Positions 1-8,912 of a stretch of DNA of 64,000 nucleotides are shown here, in pieces. The translations under genes were made by a program, and so were the position numbers. The stretch is from contig NZ_CP130713.1 of the NCBI RefSeq assembly GCF_030553055.1, positions 2,542,001 to 2,606,000 of the forward strand, written 5' to 3'. This stretch comes from Streptomyces sp. XD-27 (GTDB lineage Bacteria; Actinomycetota; Actinomycetes; Streptomycetales; Streptomycetaceae). Positions within the stretch are counted from its first letter, which is position 1. Each line of letters begins with the position of its first letter. The notes under the pieces were generated by a model that was not told where the DNA came from, did no database searches, and worked only from the letters and a program-made list of their open reading frames with translations.

Positions 1-1
1 G

Positions 2-1000
2 GCCGACCACGCGCTGCTGCGCAGAGTGCTGGCGCGCCCCGAGATCGGCGCGCTGGTCGCCGCCGTCGCCGTCTATTTCTTCTTCTTCGCGGTCGCGCCG
101 TCGTTCCGGCAGGCGGACTCCTTCGCCACGGTCCTGTACCAGGCGTCCACGATGGGCATCATGGCGCTGGCCGTCTCCCTGCTGATGATCGGCGGCGAGT
201 TCGACCTGTCGGCCGGCGTCGCGGTCACCAGCTCCGCGCTGACCGCGAGCATGTTCAGCTTCCAGCTCACCACCAACGTCTGGGTGGGCGTGGGCGTCGC
301 CCTGCTCGTCTCGCTGGCAGTCGGCGCGATCAACGGCATCCTGCTGGTGAAGACCGGCCTGCCGAGCTTCTTGGTGACGCTCGCCAGCTTCCTGATGCTC
401 CAGGGCCTGAACCTGGCCGTCACCAAGATGCTCACGGGCAACGTCGGCACCGACAACATCAGCGACATGGACGGCTTCGACCAGGCCAAGCAGGTCTTCT
501 CCGCCGAGATCGGGATCGGCGGGGTGGACCTCAAGGTCACCGTGCTGTGGTGGCTGGCCTTCGCGGCCCTGGCCACCTGGGTGCTGCTGCGCACCCGCTA
601 CGGCAACTGGATCTTCGCCGTCGGCGGCTCGAAGGAGAGCGCGCGGGCCGTCGGCGTCCCCGTGACCTTCACCAAGATCACGCTGTTCATGACCGTGGGT
701 TTCGCCGCCTGGTTCGTCGGTATGCATCTGCTGTTCGAGTACAACGCCGTGCAGGCCAGCGAGGGCGTCGGCAACGAGTTCCTGTACATCATCGCCGCGG
801 TGATCGGCGGATGCCTGCTCACCGGCGGCTACGGCTCGGCGGCCGGCGCGGTCGTCGGCGCCTTCATCTTCGGCATGGTCAACCAGGGCATCGTCTACGC
901 CAACTGGAACCCCGACTGGTTCAAGTTCTTCCTCGGCGTGATGCTGCTCGTCGCGACACTCGTCAATCTGTGGGTGCGCCGCCAGGCCACCAGGAGGTGA
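2..1000 (+). CDS. Sugar/cyclitol ABC transporter permease (RbsC/BPD_transp_2 type), 5' end missing
   Basis: Membrane-embedded permease subunit of a CUT2-type sugar importer, with many hydrophobic segments and the family's GEFDLSAG loop near the first third. The reading frame is open from the left window edge, and the codons before the first in-window GTG (position 26) look coding, so the true start lies upstream. The ATPase gene follows within 6 bases, and IolE-like and Gfo/Idh enzymes come next, which points to import of inositol or a similar polyol. The periplasmic binding protein is not in the window. The transporter class is clear; the substrate is inferred from neighbours. Confidence 0.9.
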   Translation, partial: ADHALLRRVLARPEIGALVAAVAVYFFFFAVAPSFRQADSFATVLYQASTMGIMALAVSLLMIGGEFDLSAGVAVTSSALTASMFSFQLTTNVWVGVGVALLVSLAVGAINGILLVKTGLPSFLVTLASFLMLQGLNLAVTKMLTGNVGTDNISDMDGFDQAKQVFSAEIGIGGVDLKVTVLWWLAFAALATWVLLRTRYGNWIFAVGGSKESARAVGVPVTFTKITLFMTVGFAAWFVGMHLLFEYNAVQASEGVGNEFLYIIAAVIGGCLLTGGYGSAAGAVVGAFIFGMVNQGIVYANWNPDWFKFFLGVMLLVATLVNLWVRRQATRR

Positions 1001-1005
1001 TCACT

Positions 1006-1941
1006 GTGACGACCACGAAGGAGACCCCGGAGGAGACCCCGGAGGACGCCCGGACCGGCGTCCGGACCGACATCCGGCAGGACGGCCGGACAGCGGCCGC
1101 GGCGGCGGACCAGGGCGCCGCGCCCATCGTCGAGCTCAAGGGCGTCGGCAAGCTGTACGGCAACGTCCGCGCCCTGCGCGGCATCGACCTGGCCGTCCGG
1201 CCGGGTCAGGTGACCTGCGTCCTGGGCGACAACGGCGCCGGCAAGTCCACCCTCATCAAGATCATCTCGGGGCTGCATCCGCACGACGAGGGGGAGTTCC
1301 TCGTCGACGGCGCGCCGGTGAGGCTGGCCAACCCGCGCGACGCGCTGGCCCGCGGCATCGCCACCGTCTACCAGGATCTGGCCACCGTCCCGCTGATGCC
1401 GGTGTGGCGGAACTTCTTCCTCGGCTCGGAGCTGACCCGCGGCCCGTGGCCGGTACGCCGTCTGGACATCGCCCGGATGAAGCGGACCACCGACGAGGAA
1501 CTGACCGCGATGGGCATCCACCTCGCCGACCTGGACCAGCCCATCGGAACCCTCTCCGGCGGGCAGCGGCAGTCCGTGGCCATCGCGCGCGCCGTGCACT
1601 TCGGCGCCCGGGTGCTGATCCTGGACGAGCCGACCGCGGCCCTGGGCGTGAAGCAGTCCGGTGTCGTCCTCAAGTACATCGCGGCCGCCCGCGAGAAGGG
1701 CCTCGGGGTCATCTTCATCACCCACAACCCGCACCACGCCTACATGGTGGGCGACCACTTCTCCGTGCTCCGGCTCGGCGCGCTGGAGCTGAACGCCGCC
1801 CGCGCGGACGTCACCCTGGAAGAGCTCACCAACCACATGGCGGGCGGCGCCGAGCTGGCCGCCCTCAAGCACGAACTGGCGCAGGTGCGCGGAGTCGACG
1901 TCGACGAGCTTCCGGAATCCGTCGAGGCCCCCGCCTCCTGA
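1006..1941 (+). CDS. Sugar ABC transporter ATP-binding protein (single nucleotide-binding domain)
   Basis: Energises the permease encoded just upstream. It is about 311 residues with one nucleotide-binding domain: Walker A GDNGAGKST, signature LSGGQRQ and Walker B VLILDEPTAA. RbsA-type ATPases carry two such domains; this single-domain form resembles FrcA-like proteins. A roughly 38-residue charged N-terminal tail (repeated TPEETPED) precedes the domain. GTG at 1006 is chosen because AGGAGG at 992-997 is spaced 8 bases before it; a GTG at 997 overlapping the permease stop is the alternative. Same operon as the permease. Confidence 0.9.
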   Translation: MTTTKETPEETPEDARTGVRTDIRQDGRTAAAAADQGAAPIVELKGVGKLYGNVRALRGIDLAVRPGQVTCVLGDNGAGKSTLIKIISGLHPHDEGEFLVDGAPVRLANPRDALARGIATVYQDLATVPLMPVWRNFFLGSELTRGPWPVRRLDIARMKRTTDEELTAMGIHLADLDQPIGTLSGGQRQSVAIARAVHFGARVLILDEPTAALGVKQSGVVLKYIAAAREKGLGVIFITHNPHHAYMVGDHFSVLRLGALELNAARADVTLEELTNHMAGGAELAALKHELAQVRGVDVDELPESVEAPAS

Positions 1942-2057
1942 CCCCGCGCCCCTCAGCCCCGCCTCGGCGCCCCACCCCGCCCGCCAACCGTTATGTCCCA
2001 AACTGGACCTATCCTGACGACCGCTGCCGCACGCAACGGCGAGAGGAGCCCCGTTCC

Positions 2058-2978
2058 ATGACTGCCGCCACCTCCCCCGTCCCCTCCCTGGACCGCATCC
2101 GGGTCGGGTCGGCCCCCGACTCCTGGGGGGTGTGGTTCCCCGACGACCCCCAGCAGGTCCCCTGGCAGCGCTTCCTCGACGAGGTCGCCGAGGCGGGCTA
2201 CGAGTGGATCGAGCTCGGCCCGTACGGCTATCTGCCGACCGACCCGGCGCGGCTCACCGAGGAGACCGCGCGGCGCGGGCTGTCCGTCTCCGCCGGCACC
2301 GTCTTCACGGCGCTGCACCGCGGCCCCGCCGTCTGGGACGCGACCTGGGCCCATGTCTCTGAGGTCGCCGAGCTGACGCGCGCCATGGGTGCCCGGCACC
2401 TCGTCGTCATCCCCTCGTTCTGGCGCGACGACAAGACCGCCGAGCTGATCGAGAGCCCGCGGCTGACCGCCGAGCAGTGGCGCCACCTGGCCACCGGCAT
2501 GGAACGGCTGGGCCGCGAGGTACGTGAGCGCTTCGGACTCGACATCGTCGTGCATCCGCACGCCGACACCCACATCGACACCGAGGAGAACGTCGCCCGC
2601 TTTCTCGACGCCACCGACCCGGGGCTGGTCCGGCTCTGCCTGGACACCGGCCACTACGCCTACTGCGGCGGTGACAGCGTCAAGCTCATCGAGACCTACG
2701 GCAGCCGGATCGGCTATCTGCACCTGAAGCAGGTCGACCCGGAGATCCTGGCCGACGTCGTCAAGAACGAGGTGCCGTTCGGGCCCGCGGTCCAGCGGGG
2801 CGTGATGTGCGAGCCGCCCACGGGGGTGCCCGCGCTGGAGCCGGTACTGGCCGCCGCCCAGAAGCTGGACGTCGACCTGTTCGCCATCGTGGAACAGGAC
2901 ATGTACCCCTGCCCGCCCGACCGGCCGTTCCCGATCGCCCAGCGCACCCGGCGCTTCCTGCGCGGCTGCGGCGCCTAG
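2058..2978 (+). CDS. Sugar phosphate isomerase/epimerase family, IolE-like (2-keto-myo-inositol dehydratase?)
   Basis: A TIM-barrel enzyme of the AP-endonuclease-2 fold, 306 residues. The N-terminal GSAPDSWGVWFP is characteristic of inosose-dehydratase (IolE)-like proteins. Likely metal ligands lie in VVHPHADTHIDTEEN, CLDTGHYAYCGGD, YLHLKQVD and the C-terminal IVEQD. It lies between transporter genes and two Gfo/Idh dehydrogenases, the usual gene set for oxidising inositol and dehydrating the keto product. ATG 2058 follows a GAGAGGAG ribosome site at 2040-2047. Family is secure; the exact substrate is inferred. Confidence 0.82.
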   Translation: MTAATSPVPSLDRIRVGSAPDSWGVWFPDDPQQVPWQRFLDEVAEAGYEWIELGPYGYLPTDPARLTEETARRGLSVSAGTVFTALHRGPAVWDATWAHVSEVAELTRAMGARHLVVIPSFWRDDKTAELIESPRLTAEQWRHLATGMERLGREVRERFGLDIVVHPHADTHIDTEENVARFLDATDPGLVRLCLDTGHYAYCGGDSVKLIETYGSRIGYLHLKQVDPEILADVVKNEVPFGPAVQRGVMCEPPTGVPALEPVLAAAQKLDVDLFAIVEQDMYPCPPDRPFPIAQRTRRFLRGCGA

Positions 2979-3053
2979 GAAGCGCCGGCCGGACAGCCCG
3001 GACACCTGGACCGTCCTGAAAACCACCGTCGCAACGACTTCTTGAGGAACAGC

Positions 3054-4073
3054 ATGACCAAGCACGGAGCACTCGGCGTGGCCGTCATCGGCACCGGCCG
3101 GATGGGCGCCGACCACGTACGCCGTATCGACGCGGTGACCAGCGGGGCGCGGGTCGCCGCGGTGGTGGACATCGACGCGGAACGCGTGAAGGCGGTCGCG
3201 GAGGGCATCGACGGCTGTACGCCCTACACCGACCCGGCCGCCGCCATGGCCGCCCCCGACGTGGACGCCGTACTGATCGCCAGCCCGGGACCGGCTCACG
3301 AGGCGGCGCTGCTGGAGGCGTTCCGGCACGATCTGCCGGTGCTCTGCGAGAAGCCGCTCACCCCGGACGCGGCCTCCGCGCTGCGGGTGCTGGAGGCCGA
3401 GCAGCGGCTGGGCCACCGACGGGTCCAGGTGGGCTTCATGCGCCGGTACGACCCCGAGTTCGTCCGGCTCAAGGCGCTGCTGGCCGGTGGCGAGCTGGGC
3501 CGCCCGCTGATGCTGCACTGCCGCCACCGCAACGCCTCGGTGCCCTCGTTCTTCACCGAGCCGATGCTCATCAACGACTCCGTGGTGCACGAGATGGACC
3601 AGTCCCGCTGGCTGCTGGAGCAGGAGATCACGGCCGTGACGGTGCTGCGCCCGCGCCCCACCGCCCACGCCCCCGAGGGAATCGGCGACCCGCAACTGGT
3701 GCTCTTCGAGACCGACGGCGGCGCGCTGGTGGATGTGGAGATCTTCGCCACCTGCGGCTTCGGCTACCAGGTGCAGGCCGAGGCGGTCTGCGAACGCGGC
3801 ACCGCCCGCGTCGGCGACGCCCACGGCATGCTGGTCAACCGCGCGGGCACCTGGGGCGGGGAGATCGCCCAGGACTTCGTGGCCCGCTTCGAGGAGGCGT
3901 ACGACCGGCAGGTGCAGGCCTGGGTGGACGCCACCCGGCGCGGCACGGTCGAGGGCCCCAGCGCATGGGACGGCTACGCCGCGGCGGCCGTCTGCGAGGC
4001 GGGCGTGCGCGCCCAGGCCACCGGGGAGCGGGTGGCCGTGGAGCTCATCGACCGCCCGGCCCTCTACCGCTGA
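3054..4073 (+). CDS. Gfo/Idh/MocA oxidoreductase, probable inositol 2-dehydrogenase (IolG-like)
   Basis: NAD(P)-dependent sugar/cyclitol dehydrogenase, 339 residues. The N-terminal Rossmann fold shows GTGRMGADH, the conserved lysine lies in CEKPLTPD, and the catalytic D...H pair is visible in [13 protein letters not shown]. These fit inositol 2-dehydrogenases, though family members act on many polyols. ATG 3054 is preceded by GAGGAA at 3044-3049; a TTG at 3042 is a less likely start. It lies 75 bases after the IolE-like gene and 63 bases before a second dehydrogenase, presumably one transcript. Confidence 0.85.
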   Translation: MTKHGALGVAVIGTGRMGADHVRRIDAVTSGARVAAVVDIDAERVKAVAEGIDGCTPYTDPAAAMAAPDVDAVLIASPGPAHEAALLEAFRHDLPVLCEKPLTPDAASALRVLEAEQRLGHRRVQVGFMRRYDPEFVRLKALLAGGELGRPLMLHCRHRNASVPSFFTEPMLINDSVVHEMDQSRWLLEQEITAVTVLRPRPTAHAPEGIGDPQLVLFETDGGALVDVEIFATCGFGYQVQAEAVCERGTARVGDAHGMLVNRAGTWGGEIAQDFVARFEEAYDRQVQAWVDATRRGTVEGPSAWDGYAAAAVCEAGVRAQATGERVAVELIDRPALYR

Positions 4074-4136
4074 CGGGCGCGGCCCTCCAGCCCCCAGCGA
4101 CGACTCCCCCACCACCTGCGACTGACGGGAAGTGAC

Positions 4137-5189
4137 ATGCGTATCGGATTTCTCGGGGCGGGCCGGATCGGTTCCTTCCACGCCGCCGCGCTCGCGGAGA
4201 CGGCCGGGGTCGACCACCTGGTGGTCGGCGACGCGGACGGCGGCCGGGCCGCGCAACTCGCCGCCCGGATCGACGAGCGGCACGAGGGGCGCGGCGGTGC
4301 CCGCGCCACCGCCGCGGAGTCGGTGGACGCCGTGTTCACGGCGGGGGTGGACGCCGTGGTGATCGCCACCGCCACCGCGTCGCACGCCGACCTGATCGCC
4401 CGTGCGGCGCGCGCCGGGCTGCCCGCATACTGCGAGAAGCCCATCGCGCTGGACCTGGCGGGCACGATGCGGGCGCTCGACGAGGTCGAGGCGGCGGGAA
4501 CCCTGCTCCAGATGGGCTTTCAGCGCCGCTTCGACGTCGGTTACCTGGCGGCCCGCCAGGCGCTGCGGGACGGCCGTCTGGGGCGGCTGCACACGATCCG
4601 GGCGATCACCTCGGACCCCGCTCCCCCGCCGCCGGAGTTCCTGCCGCACTCCGGCGGCCTGATCCGGGACTGCCTGGTGCACGACTTCGACGCGGTGCGG
4701 TGGCTGACCGACCGTGAGGTCGTGGAGGTCTTCGCGACCGGCGCGAACGGCGGCGCCGCCTTCTTCCGCGAGGCGGGCGACGTGGACACGGCCGCGGCGC
4801 TGCTGACCCTGGACGACGGCACCCTGGTCAGCGCGACCGCCACCCGCTACAACGGCGCCGGGTACGACGTGCGCATGGAACTGTCCGGCGAGCGCGACCA
4901 ATTCGTGGTCGGGCTGGACGACCGCACCCCCTTCACCTCCGCCGAGCCCGGGGGTCCCGTCGGCCCCGCCCGTCCCTGGACCGGCTTCCTGGAGCGCTTC
5001 GAGGGCGCGTACCGGGCCGAGCTGGCGGCGTTCGTGGCCGCGGCGCGCGGCGATGCCCCCAACCCCTGCTCGGGCCGGCAGGCCCTGAACGCGCTGCTGG
5101 TGGCCGAGGCCTGTGAACTGTCCCGGCTGGAGCACCGCCCGGTGCGACTCGCCGAGATAGCCGACCAGATGGCCAAGCTCAAGCGCTGA
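4137..5189 (+). CDS. Gfo/Idh/MocA oxidoreductase (second copy)
   Basis: A second dehydrogenase of the same superfamily, 350 residues and only distantly similar to its upstream neighbour. It has a dinucleotide-binding GAGRIGSFHAAAL motif, the YCEKPIALD lysine motif and a DCLVHDFDAVRWL active-site segment. Pairs of IolG-like enzymes are common in inositol loci, where the second may act on scyllo- or D-chiro-inositol; that assignment here is inference. ATG 4137 has GGGAAG just upstream. It is the last gene of this operon; no convincing terminator hairpin was found directly after it. Confidence 0.82.
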   Translation: MRIGFLGAGRIGSFHAAALAETAGVDHLVVGDADGGRAAQLAARIDERHEGRGGARATAAESVDAVFTAGVDAVVIATATASHADLIARAARAGLPAYCEKPIALDLAGTMRALDEVEAAGTLLQMGFQRRFDVGYLAARQALRDGRLGRLHTIRAITSDPAPPPPEFLPHSGGLIRDCLVHDFDAVRWLTDREVVEVFATGANGGAAFFREAGDVDTAAALLTLDDGTLVSATATRYNGAGYDVRMELSGERDQFVVGLDDRTPFTSAEPGGPVGPARPWTGFLERFEGAYRAELAAFVAAARGDAPNPCSGRQALNALLVAEACELSRLEHRPVRLAEIADQMAKLKR

Positions 5190-5247
5190 CCTGCCCGGTC
5201 CCTTCACGACCGCCCCCTTCCTCCACCATCGGCCTGCCATAACGGAC

Positions 5248-5293
5248 CGTCACCCGGCCGTCACCCACGTCACTCCGCCGTCACGGACGTCAC
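5248..5293. repeat. Phased CGTCAC array upstream of the small HTH gene
   Basis: Five copies of CGTCAC start at 5248, 5259, 5268, 5279 and 5288. The spacing alternates 11, 9, 11, 9, which gives a 20-base period of about two helical turns. The array lies between the end of the sugar operon and the small helix-turn-helix gene at 5456. It could be a stack of binding sites on one DNA face. No known regulator was recognised. Confidence 0.5.
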
Positions 5294-5455
5294 GCTTACC
5301 CATGTCTTCGGTCACAAGCGAGCGACAGGCGCCGTCGTCTGGTAACAGCCTGTCGTTATCGGGGCACAGGCTGAGTGATCAACAGCGGTCGCGCCGCAGT
5401 TCTCCCGACGGCTCCGCAGGGCCGTCGCTGCGCCGTCTGCGGGAAGGTTCGAACG

Positions 5456-5653
5456 ATGACCGACCGGAGGCTTTGGTCGTACAAGGAGATCGCCGCCCAC
5501 ATCGGTGTGCAGCCGGACACCGTACGGTCCTATCGCAAGCACGGACACCTGCCGCCCCCCGAACTCGTGGAGGGCGGCAAGCCCTACTGGTCCGCGGACA
5601 CCATCCGGACCTGGGTGGCGAGCAGACCCGGCAACCGGTCCCGCCGCGAGTGA
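5456..5653 (+). CDS. Small MerR/AlpA-like helix-turn-helix protein
   Basis: A 65-residue protein that is essentially one winged helix-turn-helix: WSYKEIAAHIGVQPDTVRSY followed by a wing rich in PPPELVEGGKPYW. It resembles MerR/excisionase-type (AlpA) DNA-binding domains and probably acts as a small regulator. ATG 5456 is preceded by GGGAAGG at 5441-5447, 8 bases away. Similar domains occur in phage excisionases, but no integrase or att-like repeat is nearby, so a chromosomal regulator is more likely. Two competing hairpins using GCCTGT at 5348-5353 lie in its upstream region. Confidence 0.75.
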   Translation: MTDRRLWSYKEIAAHIGVQPDTVRSYRKHGHLPPPELVEGGKPYWSADTIRTWVASRPGNRSRRE

Positions 5654-5693
5654 CGTACCCGCCGCGTGCGGTGCCTTTGCCGCGCGCGGCCCG

Positions 5694-8042
5694 TCAAGGA
5701 CGTGGCGGGCGTCCGGCGCCCACCGGCTCCCGCTCCTCCCCGGCCCCGGAGGAGCGGGGCCCTTCCATGTCTCCCGTCGCGGCGGGGCCCTGCCCTGCCG
5801 GCTCGCCGCCCTCGCTCAGCCCGATCCTGGCGTGCAGCCGCCGCAGCGGACCCGGCGCCCACCAGGTCGCCCGCCCGGTCAGCCGCATCACCGAGGGGAC
5901 CAGCAGACTTCGCACCACCATCGCGTCCATCAGCACGGCCAGCGCGATGCCCAGCCCCAGCATCTTGGTGTTGGTGACCCGGGAGGTGCCGATCGCCACC
6001 ATGACGACGGCGAGAATCAGCGCCGCCGCGGTGATGAGCCCGCCCGTGCGCCGCAGTCCGAACTCCACCGCCGCCTGGTGGTCGCCGGTGCGGTCGTACT
6101 CCTCCTTGATCCGGGAGAGCAGGAACACCCCGTAGTCCATCGACAGCCCGAAGGCCACGCAGAACATGAGCACCGGCAGCGTGGTCTCGATCTCCCCGGT
6201 GACGGTGAAGTCGAGCGGTCCGGAGAGGTGGCCGTCCTGGAACACCCACACCACGGCCCCGAACATCGCGGTGAGGCTGAGCGCGTTGAGCAGCACCGCC
6301 TGAACAGGTATCAGCAGGCTCCCGGTGAGCAGGAAGACCAGCAGCAGGGTGACCACGGCGATGATGCCGAGGGCCCACGGCAAACGGTCGGCTATGGACT
6401 CCTTGGTGTCCACCAGCACGGCGGCGGTGCCGCCGACCGACGTTCTGAAGCCGGGGCTCTCGGCTCTGATGTCCCGCACCAGGTCCTGGCTGGCGGCGTC
6501 CACCGCCTCGCCCTTGGGCAGCACGGTGACGTAGGCCGCGCCGTCGGCGGCACGCGCCGCCTCCGCCGGTCCGGGCTCCCGGACCCGCTCGCCCGCGGCA
6601 TAGCTGCCCGTCGGGCCGTCCACCCGCAGCACGCCGGGCAGTGCGGAGACCCTGCTGCTGTACTCGGCCAGCCGGGGCCGTTCCAGTCGGCCCTCGGCGA
6701 GGATCTCGATCGCCCCGCCGGGCCCGCCGGGGAAGTCCTCCCGGATGTGCTGCTGCACCACATGGGACTCCGCGCCCGCCGGCAGCTGCCGGTCGTCGGC
6801 CGTGCCGAACTCCACACGTAGGAAGGGCAGTCCGAGCACCACGAGTCCGGCTGCGGTGGCGACGGCGAAGAGCGGGGCCCGCCGCATCACCAGGCGCGCG
6901 GCTCTCCCCCAGCCCGCTCCCGGCGCCGGGCCCACGCCGTCGGTCGCGGCGCGGCGCCTCAGGAGCCGGCGCAGATCCAGCGCGTTGACCCGGTCGCCGA
7001 GCAGGACGAGCGAGGCGGGCAGCACGATCAGCGCGGCGGCCGCGGCGATCACCACCACCGCGATGCCCGCGTAGGCGAAGGAGCGCAGGAAGTACTGCGG
7101 GAAGACGAGCATCGCGGCCAGGGAGACGGCGACGGTCAGCGCGGAGAAGAGCACCGTCCGGCCGGCGGTGCGCAGCGTGGTGGCCACCGCGGGCAGCGGA
7201 TCGCCGCCCGCGCTCAGCTCCTCACGGAAGCGGCGCACGATGAACAGGGCGTAGTCGATGGCCAGTCCGAGACCGAGGGCGGTCGTGAGGTTCTGCGCGA
7301 ACACCGACACGTCGGTGAACTCGGTGAGCCCGCGCAGCACGGCGTTGGTCCCCAGGATGGCGACGATGCCGACGCCGAGGGGGAGCAGCGCCGCGATCGC
7401 GCTGCCGAAGACCATGACGAGCAGCACCAGGGTGACAGGCAGGGCGATCAGCTCGGCCCGCAGCAGGTCTTCTTGAATGGTGGTCTGGAGCTCGTGCCGG
7501 ACGGCGACGGGGCCGCCGATCGACACCTTCACCGGTCCGTGCGTGCCGCGGTATTCCGGTGCGATGCGGTCCAGCACGTCGCCGGCCGCGCCCTCGTCAC
7601 CCTGGATGCGCGCGGCGATCATCGCCTCGCTCCGGTCGGCGGCGCGAAGGGCGGGAGACCGGGTTTCCCAATAGGAGGTGACGCCCGTGACCGACTTCTC
7701 GTGGGAGAGCCGCTCGGCGAGGGCGCGGGCCTCGGCGGCGACGCGTGGCTCGTCGACCGTCGCCCTCCCGCTGTCCACCAGCAGGATCAGGTTGGGCTGG
7801 GAGGCCGGGAAGTGCTTCTCCAACGCCTCGGCGGCATACGAGGACTGGGAGGCGGGATCTTCCCAGCCTCCGCTGCCCATGCGGTCCGCGACCCCGCGGC
7901 CGGCCGCCACCGCCAGGGCAGTGAAGAGCAGCGCGAGCAACAGGGTCAGCCGGGGCCGCGCGGTGACGGCGCGGGTCCAGCCTCCGATCCCACTCGCGGC
8001 CCGCCCCTCGGGCGGGCCGTCCGGATGGCTGACATCGGGCAT
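5694..8042 (-). CDS. MMPL/RND family transporter
   Basis: A large inner-membrane exporter of the MMPL (mycobacterial membrane protein large) group, 782 residues, predicted to have 12 membrane segments in two halves. The proton-relay motifs are visible in each half: GLAIDYALFIVRRFREE in the first and GLSMDYGVFLLSRIKEE in the second. The group moves lipids, siderophores or drugs; the substrate is unknown. It is transcribed divergently from a TetR gene with two palindromic operators in the 110-base gap, so it is very likely repressed by that regulator and induced by its own or a related substrate. Confidence 0.92.
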   Translation of the reverse strand: MPDVSHPDGPPEGRAASGIGGWTRAVTARPRLTLLLALLFTALAVAAGRGVADRMGSGGWEDPASQSSYAAEALEKHFPASQPNLILLVDSGRATVDEPRVAAEARALAERLSHEKSVTGVTSYWETRSPALRAADRSEAMIAARIQGDEGAAGDVLDRIAPEYRGTHGPVKVSIGGPVAVRHELQTTIQEDLLRAELIALPVTLVLLVMVFGSAIAALLPLGVGIVAILGTNAVLRGLTEFTDVSVFAQNLTTALGLGLAIDYALFIVRRFREELSAGGDPLPAVATTLRTAGRTVLFSALTVAVSLAAMLVFPQYFLRSFAYAGIAVVVIAAAAALIVLPASLVLLGDRVNALDLRRLLRRRAATDGVGPAPGAGWGRAARLVMRRAPLFAVATAAGLVVLGLPFLRVEFGTADDRQLPAGAESHVVQQHIREDFPGGPGGAIEILAEGRLERPRLAEYSSRVSALPGVLRVDGPTGSYAAGERVREPGPAEAARAADGAAYVTVLPKGEAVDAASQDLVRDIRAESPGFRTSVGGTAAVLVDTKESIADRLPWALGIIAVVTLLLVFLLTGSLLIPVQAVLLNALSLTAMFGAVVWVFQDGHLSGPLDFTVTGEIETTLPVLMFCVAFGLSMDYGVFLLSRIKEEYDRTGDHQAAVEFGLRRTGGLITAAALILAVVMVAIGTSRVTNTKMLGLGIALAVLMDAMVVRSLLVPSVMRLTGRATWWAPGPLRRLHARIGLSEGGEPAGQGPAATGDMEGPRSSGAGEEREPVGAGRPPRP

Positions 8043-8074
8043 GCTGGATGTCCCCCCTGGTCACCTAGACTCAG

Positions 8075-8098
8075 AAACACGAGCGACCGCTCGCGTTT
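8075..8098. promoter_or_regulatory. TetR operator 1 (MMPL/TetR intergenic)
   Basis: An inverted repeat centred at 8086/8087 with core GAGCGACCGCTC and outer AAAC/GTTT. It nearly matches its own reverse complement over 24 bases. It lies 33 bases before the MMPL start and is paired with a second copy at 8104-8127. Confidence 0.75.
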
Positions 8099-8103
8099 CA
8101 TCA

Positions 8104-8127
8104 GAATGCGAGTAACCACTCGCGTTT
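8104..8127. promoter_or_regulatory. TetR operator 2 (MMPL/TetR intergenic)
   Basis: The second inverted repeat, GCGAGTAACCACTCGC with flanking AAT/GTT, is centred at 8115/8116. It shares GCGAG...CTCGCGTTT with operator 1, and the centres are 29 bases apart. It lies just upstream of the TetR start, so it probably mediates autoregulation. Confidence 0.75.
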
Positions 8128-8152
8128 GTCAATGCCGTTCAGAAAGCTGGGG

Positions 8153-8827
8153 ATGAGCGTGACGACCGACGAGGACACCGCGGCCACGACAGCCAGGCCG
8201 CGCCGCAGACAGGCGCGCGGCGAGCGCCGCATACAGCAGCTGCTCGGCGCCGCCGCGGAGGTGTTCTGCCGCTCCGGCTACACCGCGGCGAGCACCAACG
8301 CCATCGCCCGCGAGGCCGGAGTCTCCCCCGGCACGCTGTACCAGTACTTCCCGAACAAGGAAGCCATCGCCATCGAGCTGGGCGAGCGCCTGTTCCACCA
8401 GATGCGGGAGACCCACGGACAGGTGCTGACGGTGGAGAAGGCCGCGCTCCCGCTCGACGAGATGCTGGACGCCGCCCTCGACCCGATGATCGCGTTCAAC
8501 TGCCAGAACCCCGCGTTCCTGGCCCTCATCCACAGCTCCGACGTGCCGGGGAAGTTCGTGGAGGAACACGACGCCCTGCACGCCTCGCTGCTCACCCGGG
8601 TCGAGGAACTGCTCGCCGCCTACCACCCCGACCTGGACGCGGACCAGCGCACCCGCACGGCCACGATGACCTTCGCCCTGTTCAAGGCGGGACTGGAACT
8701 CGTGCTGTCACACGAGGGCGCGGAGCGGCAGGCGTACATCACCGAGCTCAAGGCTTCCCTGTATCGCTACCTGGCCCCCGTGATCGGCACCGAGGGCCGC
8801 GCCCTGCCGTCGCGGAATACCCCCTAG
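8153..8827 (+). CDS. TetR/AcrR family transcriptional regulator of the MMPL exporter
   Basis: A one-component repressor of about 224 residues. The N-terminal helix-turn-helix is STNAIAREAGVSPGTLYQYF, followed by a variable ligand-binding C-terminal domain. It is divergent from the MMPL gene, and two matching palindromes lie between them. ATG 8153 (MSVTTDED) is chosen over in-frame TTG 8126 and ATG 8132 because those would place the start inside or next to operator 2. Its stop codon lies inside a CsoR-type palindrome that belongs to the next gene. Confidence 0.88.
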   Translation: MSVTTDEDTAATTARPRRRQARGERRIQQLLGAAAEVFCRSGYTAASTNAIAREAGVSPGTLYQYFPNKEAIAIELGERLFHQMRETHGQVLTVEKAALPLDEMLDAALDPMIAFNCQNPAFLALIHSSDVPGKFVEEHDALHASLLTRVEELLAAYHPDLDADQRTRTATMTFALFKAGLELVLSHEGAERQAYITELKASLYRYLAPVIGTEGRALPSRNTP

Positions 8828-8833
8828 GGGTAT
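8817..8833. promoter_or_regulatory. CsoR-type copper operator
   Basis: ATACCCCCTAGGGGTAT, containing the perfect palindrome CCCCTAGGGG, matches the form of actinobacterial CsoR (copper-sensing repressor) operators. It overlaps the TetR stop codon (TAG at 8825-8827). A TATAGAGT -10-like element overlaps its right end, and the copper chaperone gene starts 80 bases downstream. Confidence 0.7.
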
Positions 8834-8912
8834 AGAGTTGCCCGTGTTGGAGCACCGCGGGATCCGTGGACTCCAGCACGTCGCCCCATACCCAGACATA
8901 CGGGAGAGTGCC

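Noticed and set aside
1953..5240. Very long open frame on the minus strand, about 1095 codons
   Set aside because: It is antisense to four clear sugar-operon genes; its translation is Arg/Gly/Val-rich low complexity from high-GC third-position bias, with no domain.
5456..5653. Phage excisionase / integrated element
   Set aside because: The HTH type is shared with excisionases, but there is no integrase, no att-like duplication and neighbours are ordinary chromosomal genes.
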